This document shows, piece after piece, positions 1 to 8,359 of a DNA stretch of 19,513 nucleotides. The translations under genes and the position numbers were made by a program. The stretch comes from Actinomycetota bacterium (GTDB lineage Bacteria; Actinomycetota; Actinomycetes; S36-B12; UBA10799), in NCBI GenBank assembly GCA_030837445.1, contig JAUPKM010000026.1:1-19513 (forward strand), given 5' to 3'. The notes beneath the pieces were generated by a model. It was not told the DNA's origin. It made no database searches and was given only the letters and a program-made list of their open reading frames with translations. Within the stretch, counting starts at the first letter, position 1. Each line of letters starts with the position of its first letter.

Positions 1-7
1 CCGTCGG

Positions 8-592
8 ATGACCGTCCCCGGAATCCAGGACTGGTTCGCCCCGTTCGCCAGCGAACGGATCGTCCACCCGTACTGCGCGACCGAGCGGTCAGGTCCCCGA
101 GCCAATGACATGCTCCACCTGCTGCACGCCGACGAGCAGGACCGGCTACACGACCCGGCGATCGTGGACGACCCTGCCCCACTCACCGGCCTCGACACCA
201 TGAACGATGCGGTCCGACAGGCAAAGAAGGACCAGGATGCCTGGCGCAACGACGTCTGGGTCCCGGGCCCCGCCCGCCCCGAGCAGTCGTTCGCCGATCT
301 GCAGACCCTTTTCGGCGGGCGCGCGGTCTCCGGATGGTTGACCTGGGCGCCAGAGGAGGGCTCGGACCGGATCCGGACCCAGCTCGTCATCCACTTCCAG
401 CCGCACCGGCACTTTCCCGCTGCCCCGGACCAACCGTAGGCCGAGGTCGTCCAGGCCAGCGTGCTCATCTACGTGCCGCCGTCCGCCGTCGTCGCGTTCC
501 ACGTCGACTCCGAGGTACGCCCATCCTGGGAACAGACGTTCAAGGACCTCGCCGGTGGCGGGGGGTCCCGACGACATGTGACCGCGACCTGA
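8..592 (+). pseudogene. Hypothetical protein gene interrupted by an in-frame TAG
   Basis: A reading frame starting at ATG 8 (it may begin upstream of the window) reaches a TAG at 437-439 after 143 codons. The same frame then stays open for another 51 codons to a TGA at 590-592. Codons on both sides of the TAG end almost always in G or C and the translation stays protein-like: before it is LVIHFQPHRHFPAAPDQP, after it AEVVQASVLIYVPPSAVVAF. This suggests one gene of about 194 codons broken by a single nonsense change, for example CAG to TAG. I do not recognise the family; there is no signal peptide or membrane segment, and the middle is Trp/Pro rich. It ends about 105 bp before the tRNA-Val attachment fragment, so it may belong to the integrated element to the left. 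Alternatives are a genuine 143-aa protein ending at 439, or a sequencing error. Confidence 0.45.
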
Positions 593-697
593 GCTGGCGA
601 GAGGAGCGACGCCGTCGGGCACGCTGGCACGCCCCGCAGTCCACCGACAGCCGCCCGCGTCGGCCAGTGCCGCCGATGTATCCAACGACCGAATCGT

Positions 698-741
698 TGA
701 CACGGAAGAGGCCACTGGTTCAATCCCAGTATCGCCCACCA
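698..741 (+). repeat. 3' half of tRNA-Val(GAC): probable att site (attR)
   Basis: The segment folds as the 3' half of a tRNA. It shows the end of an anticodon loop with GAC at 699-701, the anticodon-stem strand GGAAG (704-708), a T-arm with stem ACTGG/CCAGT and loop TTCAATC (714-730), the acceptor strand ATCGCCC (731-737), and A plus encoded CCA (738-741). The GAC anticodon indicates valine. The matching 5' half (starting GGGCGAT) is absent upstream, so this is not a functional tRNA gene. Tyrosine-recombinase elements of actinomycetes integrate into tRNA 3' ends and leave exactly such a fragment at the distal junction. On that logic the element lies to the left and the original chromosome resumes to the right. 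No integrase gene is in the window. Confidence 0.7.
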
Positions 742-756
742 CGAAGTACCAGGTAG

Positions 757-789
757 GAGGCCGGTTCCGAGATCATCGGGACCGGCCTC
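757..789. terminator. Terminator-like hairpin after the tRNA-Val fragment
   Basis: GAGGCCGGT (757-765) and ACCGGCCTC (781-789) form a perfect 9-bp stem around a 15-nt loop, 15 bp after the CCA end of the tRNA fragment. It has the position expected for the natural terminator of the tRNA-Val gene that was the integration target. There is no clean U-tract. Confidence 0.45.
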
Positions 790-796
790 TCGATCG

Positions 797-817
797 TTTG
801 ACCCCCATTTGACCCCC
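797..817. repeat. Two tandem copies of TTTGACCCCC
   Basis: TTTGACCCCC occurs at 797-806 and again at 808-817 with one base between the copies. Short direct repeats beside a tRNA attachment site could be arm-type recombinase binding sites. They could also simply be a local duplication. Confidence 0.35.
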
Positions 818-1115
818 GGACCACACGGCCGTCGGCGGATGTGAGTGGCAGCACACCGACCCCAGGCCACCCCCGCGACACAGGTGCTGTCCACCGTTTG
901 AACAGGGGATGCCCCTCTCAAACGATCTCTAACCGCCCCGCTCCCGCCGGGGTGCATCCCGTCCGGACGAGACGCGGGTTCGCGCCACGACGACCACGGC
1001 ACTCAGGCTGACCTGATCACCAAGCGCCCGTGAGCATGCGGCCCAGCCGGCAGGTCGGCAGACCGCGCCGGTGCAGGACAGGTTTAGGTCGAGGTGGCGG
1101 CGTCCTGTTCAGCTT

Positions 1116-1553
1116 CTACGGGCAGTACTCGCCCCACTTCACGACACCGAGCAGTGCGTCCTGGTTGGCTGTGAGGTGTTGACCGGCGGCGGGCTGCTCC
1201 TGGCAGATATGCCAGTTGCTGGAGTTGAGTACCATCCGGCCTTTGCCGGACACGTCAACGGGAACGATCTTCTCGGTGGGGACTCCCAGACCCTGCAGGG
1301 CGCTGTTGCCGACGACGAGGCCACGACCGACGAGGGCGGGCATGCGGATCCTCTTCCCCCTCGTCGTTGTCCTGCCGGTCGTTGTCTTGCCGGTCGTTGA
1401 AGCGCGCGTCGGCCCGGTGGTGGTTGCGGGCCGCGCGCCCGGGGCGGCGCTGACGGTGACCGTCGAGGCGCGCAAGGCTCCGGCTTCTGCCGCCGAGGTC
1501 ACCGTCACCGTAGTGATCGGCAGGCCGCTGCTCGGCGTGCTACCTCCACTCAT
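1116..1553 (-). pseudogene. PASTA-domain protein, N-terminally truncated
   Basis: The frame ending with TAG at 1116-1118 encodes a Thr/Ala/Pro-rich linker (TVTVTS, ASTVTVS and ATTTGPTRASTT segments) followed by a region of about 75 residues, starting MPALVG, that reads like an actinobacterial PASTA domain: a hydrophobic helix, then SGKGR, a Trp, Cys-Gln-Glu-Gln-Pro-Ala-Ala-Gly, and a LLGVVKWGEYCP end. Such proteins normally start with a lipoprotein signal or a transmembrane anchor and sit outside the membrane. Here the frame has only 145 codons after the first usable ATG (1553), with no signal, no membrane segment and no ribosome-binding site. The ATG lies inside the end of the truncated radical SAM gene. 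I infer that the front of this gene was lost in a rearrangement. The PASTA call is from motif pattern only. Confidence 0.55.
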
Positions 1554-2355
1554 GCCAGACAGGATCGGAATCGACGCGCACGACCTGGTCGATGCGACAC
1601 GAGGTCTCCCAGTCGAACCCGGCCTTGTGGACGATCGCTGCGACGTCCAAGGCCCGGGGCACGGCTTCGGGCCCCTCGCCGATGAACTCCTCGTCGACCA
1701 GGTAGAGCACCCGTGCTGTACCGGGGTGGGCGGTGTAGGCGTCGTCCAGGAAGCGGAGGATCTCGGGCAGGTCCTGCGGCAGATCACCACGCCAGGAGCC
1801 CTTGTGGCCGCGGGGACAGAAACTGCACGCCGAGGTACAGCCGCGGCTGGTCTCCAACTGGGCAACCCCGCCTCGCTTCAAAGTCTGGTGAAGCAGATCG
1901 AGTTCGGGCAGGCCGTGACCCAGGACCGTTTCCGGGGCACTCTCACGGCTCACGCGCGGGCCGGGGGGCCCATGATGCCGAGGTTTGGAGGCCAGACGGA
2001 TCCGGGCACGGTGCAGGTCGTGATGCCAGTGGTCGAGCACGTCGCTGATCAGTGGTTCACCAGCGCTGCGACCCACGATCACTGCGGGGTACTCACCGGT
2101 GATGAGGTCCGCGTTGCGGGCGGACAGCGACCCACCAGCCAGAATCATCAACGGACGGGGCACCGCCTGCGACGCCTCGATCAGGTCGGTGAGCACGTCA
2201 TATTGCCCAAAGGTCGCCGACAGCCCCACGATGTCAGCCGGTCGTCCGAAGGCGCTCACGGCGGCAATGGCGTCGTCGACGGTGGTGCCCAGCGGTTCAC
2301 GAGAGCGCGGCCCACGGCGAACAGGCTCGGCCGGAAAGGGTTTCGATGTCCCCAC
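1540..2355 (-). pseudogene. Cobalamin-binding radical SAM enzyme, truncated
   Basis: The first ~115 residues read like part of a B12-binding domain (ADIVGLSATFGQYD, then LMILAGGS and VIVGRSAGEP). A radical SAM core follows with the [4Fe-4S] motif CTSACSFC (C173, C177, C180; 1816-1839) in the context ETSRGC. The frame stops at TAG 1540 after 271 residues, inside the TIM barrel and soon after the strand around residue 250. Intact B12-radical SAM enzymes run well past this point, so roughly the last third is missing. The N-terminus also seems short, because the first strand of the B12 domain is absent and the start overlaps the end of the ATP-grasp gene by 59 bp. Family members methylate unactivated carbons or do other radical chemistry on natural products. 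This copy is unlikely to fold as an active enzyme. No other frame downstream continues the domain. Confidence 0.7.
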
Positions 2356-3577
2356 CGGGCGTCGCGAGGGTGAACTCGACCGTGTCCAGCGCCCGGTTGA
2401 TCAACGCGCTCATGTCGCCGTGCGACGCGGCCCGGCCGGTGAGCAGGTCCAGCATCGTCCACCCGGTGCCGCCGTCGAGCCAGTCGCCTGCCTGGACCAG
2501 CGGCCGGTGTGTGTCGACCCCGGGCAGCCTGCGAATGACACCGTGTCCGTCTGCCTTGACGAACCGGACCCGCTCAAGCGGGGCGAGATGGGTGAATTGA
2601 TAGAACACTTCCCGAGGGTTGATGGGCTCTGGCACGACGTGCTCGCCGAGCGCGACCTGGCCGGCCAGCCGCACCAGGCTGACCCCGGCCGCCCTGACGG
2701 CGAGGTCGTTCACGAGCCCACCCAGCCTGCCGTTGACCTCGATGATGCGCGGGCCGTCGGCCGTCAGGATGATTTCCGTGTGCAACAGTCCGGTCCGCAC
2801 GCCCAGCGCATCGACGGCGCGGGAGGTCAGGTCGAGCACTTCCCTTTCCTCGGCGGGGTTCAGCGCGGACGGCCAGAACTGCCCGGTTTCCCGGAACGGG
2901 GCCATCATGGGGAACTTGCCGGTCACCGCGAGATGCGTAACCAGGCCGCGGGATGCCAAAGACTCGACCGATACGTACCCCGCATAAGCCCCGCTCCCCC
3001 GTGAAATCAGGAATTCCTCCAGCACCAATGCGCGTTCGCGTCCGCTGTCGAGCAGGTCGTGCGCAAGCGATTGGCCCTCGGCATCCTCAGACACCGCATA
3101 TGTGTTCCGGCTGCCTTCGCTGTGCACGGGTTTGAGGACCGCCGGAAGGCCGACCTCTCGCACCGCTGACGGCCAATCGGAAGACGAGGTGAGCAGATGG
3201 GTGCGTACCGTGTCCGCCCCGCGTTCCCGGAGACGTCGTCGTTGCTCATACTTGTCTGTGAGGAAGACGACGTCATCCGGGCTATGGAACGGCAGTTCGA
3301 GCGCGGACGCGAGGCTCGCGGTCAGCGGGAGCAGGCTCTCGCTGAACGTGACTATGCCATCCGGCCGCAGCGGCCGCAGTAACTCCGCGGTGGCCACCGC
3401 CGTCGGTGCCACATCCAGCACCGTGCCGACCTTGGCCAGCAAGGGGCGCAACGGATTGTTGTAGGGAGACGTGTCGAGGAGAAAGACCAGTTCGCCCAGC
3501 GGTTTCAGCCCGCCGACCAATTCCCCGACCGACGCGGCGCTGCGGCCGCACACGACGACAATCCGTGCTGGAGTCAT
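2297..3577 (-). CDS. ATP-grasp domain ligase
   Basis: The 426-aa protein has an ATP-grasp organisation: an N-terminal Rossmann-like part (IVVVCGR near residue 6, FSESLLPL near 78), the nucleotide-binding segment AVLKPVHSEGS (146-155), the hinge LVLEEFL (184-190), and the metal-binding strand HTEIILTADGPRIIEVNGR with E268, E280 and N282. It resembles carboxylate-amine ligases of the carbamoyl-phosphate-synthase-L / carnosine-synthase type, which activate a carboxylate as acyl phosphate and join it to an amine. In this cluster it could add an amino acid to the NRPS product or act in precursor supply. ATG 3577 is preceded by an AGGGGA stretch. It lies 61 bp downstream of the MFS gene. The last ~20 residues (after TVEFTLATPGG) look atypical and overlap the radical SAM start, so the end may be altered. 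The substrate is unknown. Confidence 0.85.
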   Translation of the reverse strand: MTPARIVVVCGRSAASVGELVGGLKPLGELVFLLDTSPYNNPLRPLLAKVGTVLDVAPTAVATAELLRPLRPDGIVTFSESLLPLTASLASALELPFHSPDDVVFLTDKYEQRRRLRERGADTVRTHLLTSSSDWPSAVREVGLPAVLKPVHSEGSRNTYAVSEDAEGQSLAHDLLDSGRERALVLEEFLISRGSGAYAGYVSVESLASRGLVTHLAVTGKFPMMAPFRETGQFWPSALNPAEEREVLDLTSRAVDALGVRTGLLHTEIILTADGPRIIEVNGRLGGLVNDLAVRAAGVSLVRLAGQVALGEHVVPEPINPREVFYQFTHLAPLERVRFVKADGHGVIRRLPGVDTHRPLVQAGDWLDGGTGWTMLDLLTGRAASHGDMSALINRALDTVEFTLATPGGDIETLSGRACSPWAALS

Positions 3578-3638
3578 CTCACAGTTCCCCTTCGATGCCC
3601 ACGTGTTCGAATGCAGCCACCACGTGCGGACGGACCCG

Positions 3639-4916
3639 TCAGCTGTGGCTCACCGCGGGCGGGGGCGGAGCGCTCTCCTTGGCCGGCACACCGGCGATCA
3701 GGCCACGTACCGACGGCGTCGTGCCCGCGAACAAGCAGACCACGACGACCAGGACCGCAGCCATGGTCAGCGGTACCGACGGGCTCCACAGCGCAGCGAG
3801 CATCGGGGCCACCAGGTAGCCGAGCGGCATTGCGGCGAGCGAGAACAGCCAGTCGTAGGAGTCGACCCGTGCCAGCCGGTCCGCGGGCACGTGCTCCTGC
3901 AGCGCGGTATCCCAAGTGGGGTTCAGGAACCCCAGCGCCGCCTGGGCCACCCCGTATCCGACCATGATCAACGGCACCGGGGCGTGCACCGCGAGGAGTA
4001 GCAACGGGATCGCGTAAGTCGCCAGTGCGAGGTTCGCCCACATGACTCTACGGCGTATCCGGATGCGGCTCGCCAGCAGCGCACCGGCTAGCAGGCCGAT
4101 CCCGCCCGTCTGCAGGATCCAAATCCAGGTGCTCTCGCCGCCGAGGTGCAGGATCGCGATCACCGGTCCGAGCGTCATCAGGATCCCGGCGCAGAAGTTC
4201 CACACCGAATGGGCGACGAGGCTCATCCAGAGCCAGCGTCGGCCGGCGACCTCGCGCCAGCCGACAGCCAGGTCCTTCCCCAAGGTCTGGGGAGGGGACG
4301 GCACATGGCGCACGACGGTGATCGCGAGCAGCCCGGCGCTGATCGCAAACGCTATGCCGTCCACAACGAACACCCAGCCGCTGCCGACCAGATAGATCAG
4401 GGAACCGGCCAGCGCGGGCCCCAGCACCCATGCCGCGCTTTTGGTGAAGCCCATCGCCGCGTTGGCGCGTTGCCGGGCCGATTCCGGCACCGTGCCGACC
4501 ACCATCGGCGACCTGGTCGGGTCCGACAACGCCGAGGCCACTCCGTAGAGGACCTGCGAGACGCAGATGTGCCACAGCACCGGAGACGAGCTGAGCAGTT
4601 CGATGCCCACGAAGATCTGGGTGAAGACCCGCAGGAGGTCCGCGCCCATCGCCATCGGCCGCGCCTGGAACCGGTCGGCGAGCACGCCGCCCAGCGGCAT
4701 CAGCGCCACCCGGGGGATCGTCGCGCAAGCCAGCGTGATGCCCATGGCGGTCGCCGAACCGGTGGCAAGCACGACGGCGACAGCCAGCGCCGCGGGCACC
4801 AGCCCCTCGGACAGAGCCGACAGGGTACGGCCGATGAAAAGCAGCCGGAAATTGCGCAGTCGCAACGGATGAGGGTCGGTGCCCCTCTTCGCATTCTCGT
4901 CAGGCGTGGTGGACAT
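3639..4916 (-). CDS. MFS transporter, probable product exporter
   Basis: The 425-aa polytopic membrane protein has about 12 hydrophobic segments. The opening NFRLLFIGRTLSALSEGLVP and the loop motif GGVLADRFQARPMA (76-89, a variant of MFS motif A) place it in the Major Facilitator Superfamily, closest in style to the EntS-like (MFS_3) drug and siderophore exporters. In the middle of an NRPS operon it most likely exports the peptide product and gives self-protection. I chose ATG 4916, because the in-frame GTG at 4958 adds 14 residues of hydrophilic sequence with no ribosome-binding site. GAGAGAAG lies somewhat far upstream of 4916, so the start is uncertain. The C-terminus is a Pro/Ser tail. 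The gene sits 108 bp after the second NRPS, in the same direction. Confidence 0.88.
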   Translation of the reverse strand: MSTTPDENAKRGTDPHPLRLRNFRLLFIGRTLSALSEGLVPAALAVAVVLATGSATAMGITLACATIPRVALMPLGGVLADRFQARPMAMGADLLRVFTQIFVGIELLSSSPVLWHICVSQVLYGVASALSDPTRSPMVVGTVPESARQRANAAMGFTKSAAWVLGPALAGSLIYLVGSGWVFVVDGIAFAISAGLLAITVVRHVPSPPQTLGKDLAVGWREVAGRRWLWMSLVAHSVWNFCAGILMTLGPVIAILHLGGESTWIWILQTGGIGLLAGALLASRIRIRRRVMWANLALATYAIPLLLLAVHAPVPLIMVGYGVAQAALGFLNPTWDTALQEHVPADRLARVDSYDWLFSLAAMPLGYLVAPMLAALWSPSVPLTMAAVLVVVVCLFAGTTPSVRGLIAGVPAKESAPPPPAVSHS

Positions 4917-4996
4917 GGAGCACCAATCTTCTCTCGTTAGGGTTCGCTCGGGTTGCACCCGAAAACCGGCACGCTGGCCGAGCCCCCGGCGGCGCG

Positions 4997-5011
4997 CGGT
5001 CCGCCGGACCG
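4997..5011 (-). terminator. Small hairpin between the second NRPS and the MFS gene
   Basis: CGGTCC (4997-5002) and GGACCG (5006-5011) form a perfect 6-bp stem with a 3-nt loop, 13 bp after the NRPS stop. There is no U-tract. It may be a weak attenuator or an RNA-processing stem rather than a true terminator, since the downstream genes run in the same direction. Confidence 0.25.
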
Positions 5012-5024
5012 TTCCTCTCGACCG

Positions 5025-8000
5025 CTATCTCTTCCAGGAAGCCCTAAGGGGGCGACCATCGCCCTTCTGGGAGAGCAAAGAATCCGGGCTGTCGACGCAT
5101 TCCCTCAGCGCCTCGTTCATCAGCTCCGCCAACCGGCCCGCGATCTCCGGACCGACCCGCTGCCGGTCGATGCGGACGCTCAGCTGCCATCGGCCCGATT
5201 CCGGATCGCAGTCGACCTCGACGTTGACCGCGAGATTGTTGTGGTCGGCGAACCACCAATCGGACGCCACGACCCGAGACAGCCGATGCTGCAGGTCCAA
5301 GACGTGCATGGAGGTGAAATTGAACAGGACTGCGAACGGCTCCTGCCCGGTCGTCCGCTGGATCTCGACCAGCGGGAACCGCCTGTGGGGCATCAGGTCC
5401 CGCTCTGCCTCGGAAACATGCCGGACCAAGGTGCGCCAGGTTTGCCCTGCCAGGTCGGCCCGGACGGGGACGCTGTTCAGGAACACCCCGATGCTGCGCT
5501 GGGCGTGGGCCCGCTCAGGACGACCGCTGGTGACCAGGCCGGTCAGCACGTCCTCGCGGCCGGTAAGCCGCCCCAGCGCGGCCAGGTGTGCCGCCAGATA
5601 GACGCACTTGACCGAGGTTCCGACCGAAGCCGCAAGCTCATCGATCTGGTCGCTGAGACTGCTTTCCAGGACAATCGTGACATCGGGGTCGGACAGCGGC
5701 TCGTCAACCGAAGCCATCGCGGTTGCCGGGCTGAACGAAAGCGGCTCCGCGCCTTTGAGCAGCTGTTGCCAATACTGCTTCGCAGGCTCCGACGCAGTCG
5801 CTTGCTGTTCCAGCGCGACGAATTCCCGGAAGGGCAGTGCGGGCGCGTCCGCCGTCGGGGGGCCGCCGAGTTCGTTGTCGTAGGTCGTGAGCAGTTCGCT
5901 GAGCAGAACGGAGAAGCTCCATCCGTCGAGAATGGAGTGGTGCGCCGAGACGGAGAGCTGGAACGAACCGTCCGCGAAATCGTGGAGGTGGCAGCGCACG
6001 AGCGGGGCCGCGGCGAGATCGAACCCAAGCTTCCATTGCGTGCGCCACCAACCGCGCACAGCCTTCGCGGGATCCTGGTGTTGCGCGTCGAGGATCTCCA
6101 CCGGCACGTCCACGGAGCGGTGCACCTGGTAAACCGGGACTCGGTGGCCGGTCAGGTCGAAAGCCGAGCGCAGAAGTTCGTGTCGACCGGTCAGCCGCCG
6201 CCAAGCCCGGTCCAGTGCGCCAGGGTCGAGCAGACCGCGCACCCGGACACTACCAAGATCGTGGTACAGGGTGGAATCGCCGCTCATCATGCTGTGCAGG
6301 ATGATGCCGCCCTGGAGCGCCGATGCCGGATACGCCGCTTCCACCGCTGGCGGCAAGGTGCGCAGATAGCTCTCCGGCAACAGAGCCAACTCTTCTCGAG
6401 GGGCAACCGGGGCCGAGCCGATCTCTCCGTTCGCCACCCGTTCGGCGAGTTCCGCGATGGTCGGGTACGCGAACAGGTCTTCGAGCGCGAACGGCACACC
6501 TGCCTCTTCGGCGCTCTGCACCAAGGGAAGCGCTGTGATCGAATCACCGCCGATCGTGAAGAAGTTGTCGTTCACGCCGACCACGTCGAGATCCAGCACC
6601 TTCTGCCACACCAGAGCGAGCGCGTGCTCTGTCTCGGTGCGCGGGGCAGTCAAGTCCTCCTCGCTGGCCCGCTCGGCGTCCTTGAGTCCGGGCAACTGCG
6701 CCGTGTCGAGCTTGCCGTTGGCGGTCATCGGCAACGCGTCCAGCCGGATGAACGCCGACGGCACCATATGCGCCGGCAGCCGATCGGCGGCTGCGGCACG
6801 AAGTTCGGCGGGGGACACCGTCGCGTCCGGGGCCGGGCTCCAGTAACAGGCCAGCACCGGCTCGCCGCCGGAGCGTTCCACGACGGTGACCGCGCACTCG
6901 CGCACCTCGCGGTGCCGGAGGACGGATGCCTCGACCTCTCCCGGCTCGATGCGGAACCCGTGCAGCTGGACCTGGTCGTCGGCCCGGCCGTGGAAGAGAA
7001 ACTCGGCGTTGTCCGCTGCCGAGCCGACATCCCCGGTGCGGTACATCCGCGAACCGGGCGGGCCAAACGGATCGGGCAGGAAGCGCTGAGCGGTCTGCTC
7101 CGGTCGGCCCCGATAGCCGCGCGACACCCCGGCCCCACCGACGAAGAGTTCTCCCCGGGTGCCCGACGGCACCGCGTCCAGGTTTCCGTCCAGCACGTAG
7201 AGAGACACGTCGGCCAACGGGCGGCCGATCGGGCTGACCGTGCGGTCCAGATCCGCCTTCGCGAGCGGCCGCAGCGTCACATGCACGGTGGTCTCGGTGA
7301 TGCCGTACATGTTGACCAGCTGCGGCGAGGCGTCACCGTACTGCTCCCACCAGGCACCGAGGCCGGCCAGTTCAAGACGTTCGCCGCCGAACACCACCAA
7401 GCGCAAGGCCAGCGCGGGCCAGCTCGCGAGTTCTGCGGCGCGGGACAACTGCCGGAACGCCGAGGGGGTCTGGTTGAGCACGGTGACCCCCTCGCTGCGT
7501 ACCAGGCGCAGAAACGCCTCCGGGTCACGGCTGGTCGGGTACGAGACGACGACCAGCCGTCCGCCGTAGAGCAGTGCACCCCACAGCTCCCATACCGAGA
7601 AGTCGAAAGCGAACGAGTGGAAGAGCGTCCAGACGTCGTCCCGGGAAAAGCCGAGCTCTTTCTCTGTCACCTCGAAAAGTCGGGTGACATTGGCGTGGCT
7701 GACCAGCACGCCCTTGGGCGCCCCGGTCGACCCGGAGGTGTACATGACGTAGGCGACGTTGCCCGGGCCGACCCCGGACTCGAGCTTGTCCTCGGGCAGC
7801 GCGGCGACGTTCGCGTCGTCCAGCGCCACCCACTCGGACGCCTCGACCCTGCCGCGCAGCGCCTCGGGACCGACGACGATCCGGCAGCCCGCGTCCCCGA
7901 CGATGTACCGCAGCCGTTCCTCGGGATAGTCCGGGTCCAGCGGCAGATAGCCCCCGCCCGCCTTGAGGACCGCCAGCAGCGCGACCACGAGGTCTGCGCC

Positions 8001-8354
8001 GCGGCGCGCACACACCCCGACCAGGATTTCCGGCCCCACGCCGGAGTTCCGCAGCCGGTGCGCCAGCCGGTTGGCGGCACGGTTGAGTTCCCGGTAGGTG
8101 ACCGCTCGCGGACCGTCGACCAAGGCGACCGCGTCGCCGTCCTCCCGCGCCCGCTCCTCGAAACGCTCGTGCAGGCAGGTCGCCGGACCGTGCCGCGGCA
8201 CCGCACCGGCCGGTCCTTCCCAGCGCCCGGTGATGTCTGCGAGGCAGTCTTGCTCGCTGCCCTGCACGCCGGTCTCCTGCCAACCCTCCGGCGCGGGCTT
8301 TCCCTGCGGCCACAGGGAATAGACCACCTCTGCGTTCTTCACGACCTTGAACAT
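5025..8354 (-). CDS. NRPS: MbtH-A(Thr)-T-C
   Basis: This 1109-aa synthetase opens with a fused, slightly short MbtH-like domain (1-47: YSLWP, PEGW, DCL, W45), the chaperone needed by many actinomycete A domains. The adenylation domain spans ~58-555, with YTSGSTGAPKG at 205-215 and the A10 lysine in NGKLD at 546-550. Its specificity residues read DFWNVGMVHK, the well-known threonine code. The carrier domain (~570-642) has IGGDS with the phosphopantetheine Ser at 605. The condensation domain (~665-1095) has an intact catalytic motif HHSILDG (805-811). It ends in C with no downstream module or thioesterase, so this C domain must act on an acceptor held by another protein, most simply the A-first NRPS at 10775-17461. 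ATG 8354 follows a GGAG at 8360-8363. An open extension to 8630 would overlap the ligase gene and is not coding. Confidence 0.93.
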   Translation of the reverse strand: MFKVVKNAEVVYSLWPQGKPAPEGWQETGVQGSEQDCLADITGRWEGPAGAVPRHGPATCLHERFEERAREDGDAVALVDGPRAVTYRELNRAANRLAHRLRNSGVGPEILVGVCARRGADLVVALLAVLKAGGGYLPLDPDYPEERLRYIVGDAGCRIVVGPEALRGRVEASEWVALDDANVAALPEDKLESGVGPGNVAYVMYTSGSTGAPKGVLVSHANVTRLFEVTEKELGFSRDDVWTLFHSFAFDFSVWELWGALLYGGRLVVVSYPTSRDPEAFLRLVRSEGVTVLNQTPSAFRQLSRAAELASWPALALRLVVFGGERLELAGLGAWWEQYGDASPQLVNMYGITETTVHVTLRPLAKADLDRTVSPIGRPLADVSLYVLDGNLDAVPSGTRGELFVGGAGVSRGYRGRPEQTAQRFLPDPFGPPGSRMYRTGDVGSAADNAEFLFHGRADDQVQLHGFRIEPGEVEASVLRHREVRECAVTVVERSGGEPVLACYWSPAPDATVSPAELRAAAADRLPAHMVPSAFIRLDALPMTANGKLDTAQLPGLKDAERASEEDLTAPRTETEHALALVWQKVLDLDVVGVNDNFFTIGGDSITALPLVQSAEEAGVPFALEDLFAYPTIAELAERVANGEIGSAPVAPREELALLPESYLRTLPPAVEAAYPASALQGGIILHSMMSGDSTLYHDLGSVRVRGLLDPGALDRAWRRLTGRHELLRSAFDLTGHRVPVYQVHRSVDVPVEILDAQHQDPAKAVRGWWRTQWKLGFDLAAAPLVRCHLHDFADGSFQLSVSAHHSILDGWSFSVLLSELLTTYDNELGGPPTADAPALPFREFVALEQQATASEPAKQYWQQLLKGAEPLSFSPATAMASVDEPLSDPDVTIVLESSLSDQIDELAASVGTSVKCVYLAAHLAALGRLTGREDVLTGLVTSGRPERAHAQRSIGVFLNSVPVRADLAGQTWRTLVRHVSEAERDLMPHRRFPLVEIQRTTGQEPFAVLFNFTSMHVLDLQHRLSRVVASDWWFADHNNLAVNVEVDCDPESGRWQLSVRIDRQRVGPEIAGRLAELMNEALRECVDSPDSLLSQKGDGRPLRASWKR

Positions 8355-8359
8355 GCGAT

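Larger units (their letters stand above)
742..1115. other. Gene-free stretch with a palindrome at 895-924
   Basis: No frame here has convincing coding character. Besides the hairpin at 757-789 and the tandem repeat at 797-817, it holds an imperfect inverted repeat at 895-924: CGTTTGA pairs with TCAAACG, with an inner GGGG/CCCC pair. This could be a hairpin or an operator. Nothing else is recognisable. Confidence 0.4.

Noticed and set aside
146..742. Minus-strand frame starting MVGDTGIEPVASSVS
   Set aside because: This start is the antisense translation of the tRNA-Val 3' fragment, a well-known spurious protein beginning at att sites; the rest has no domain.
1216..2373. A 385-codon plus-strand open frame over the PASTA and radical SAM region
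   Set aside because: Antisense to the CxxxCxxC radical SAM frame; low-complexity translation.
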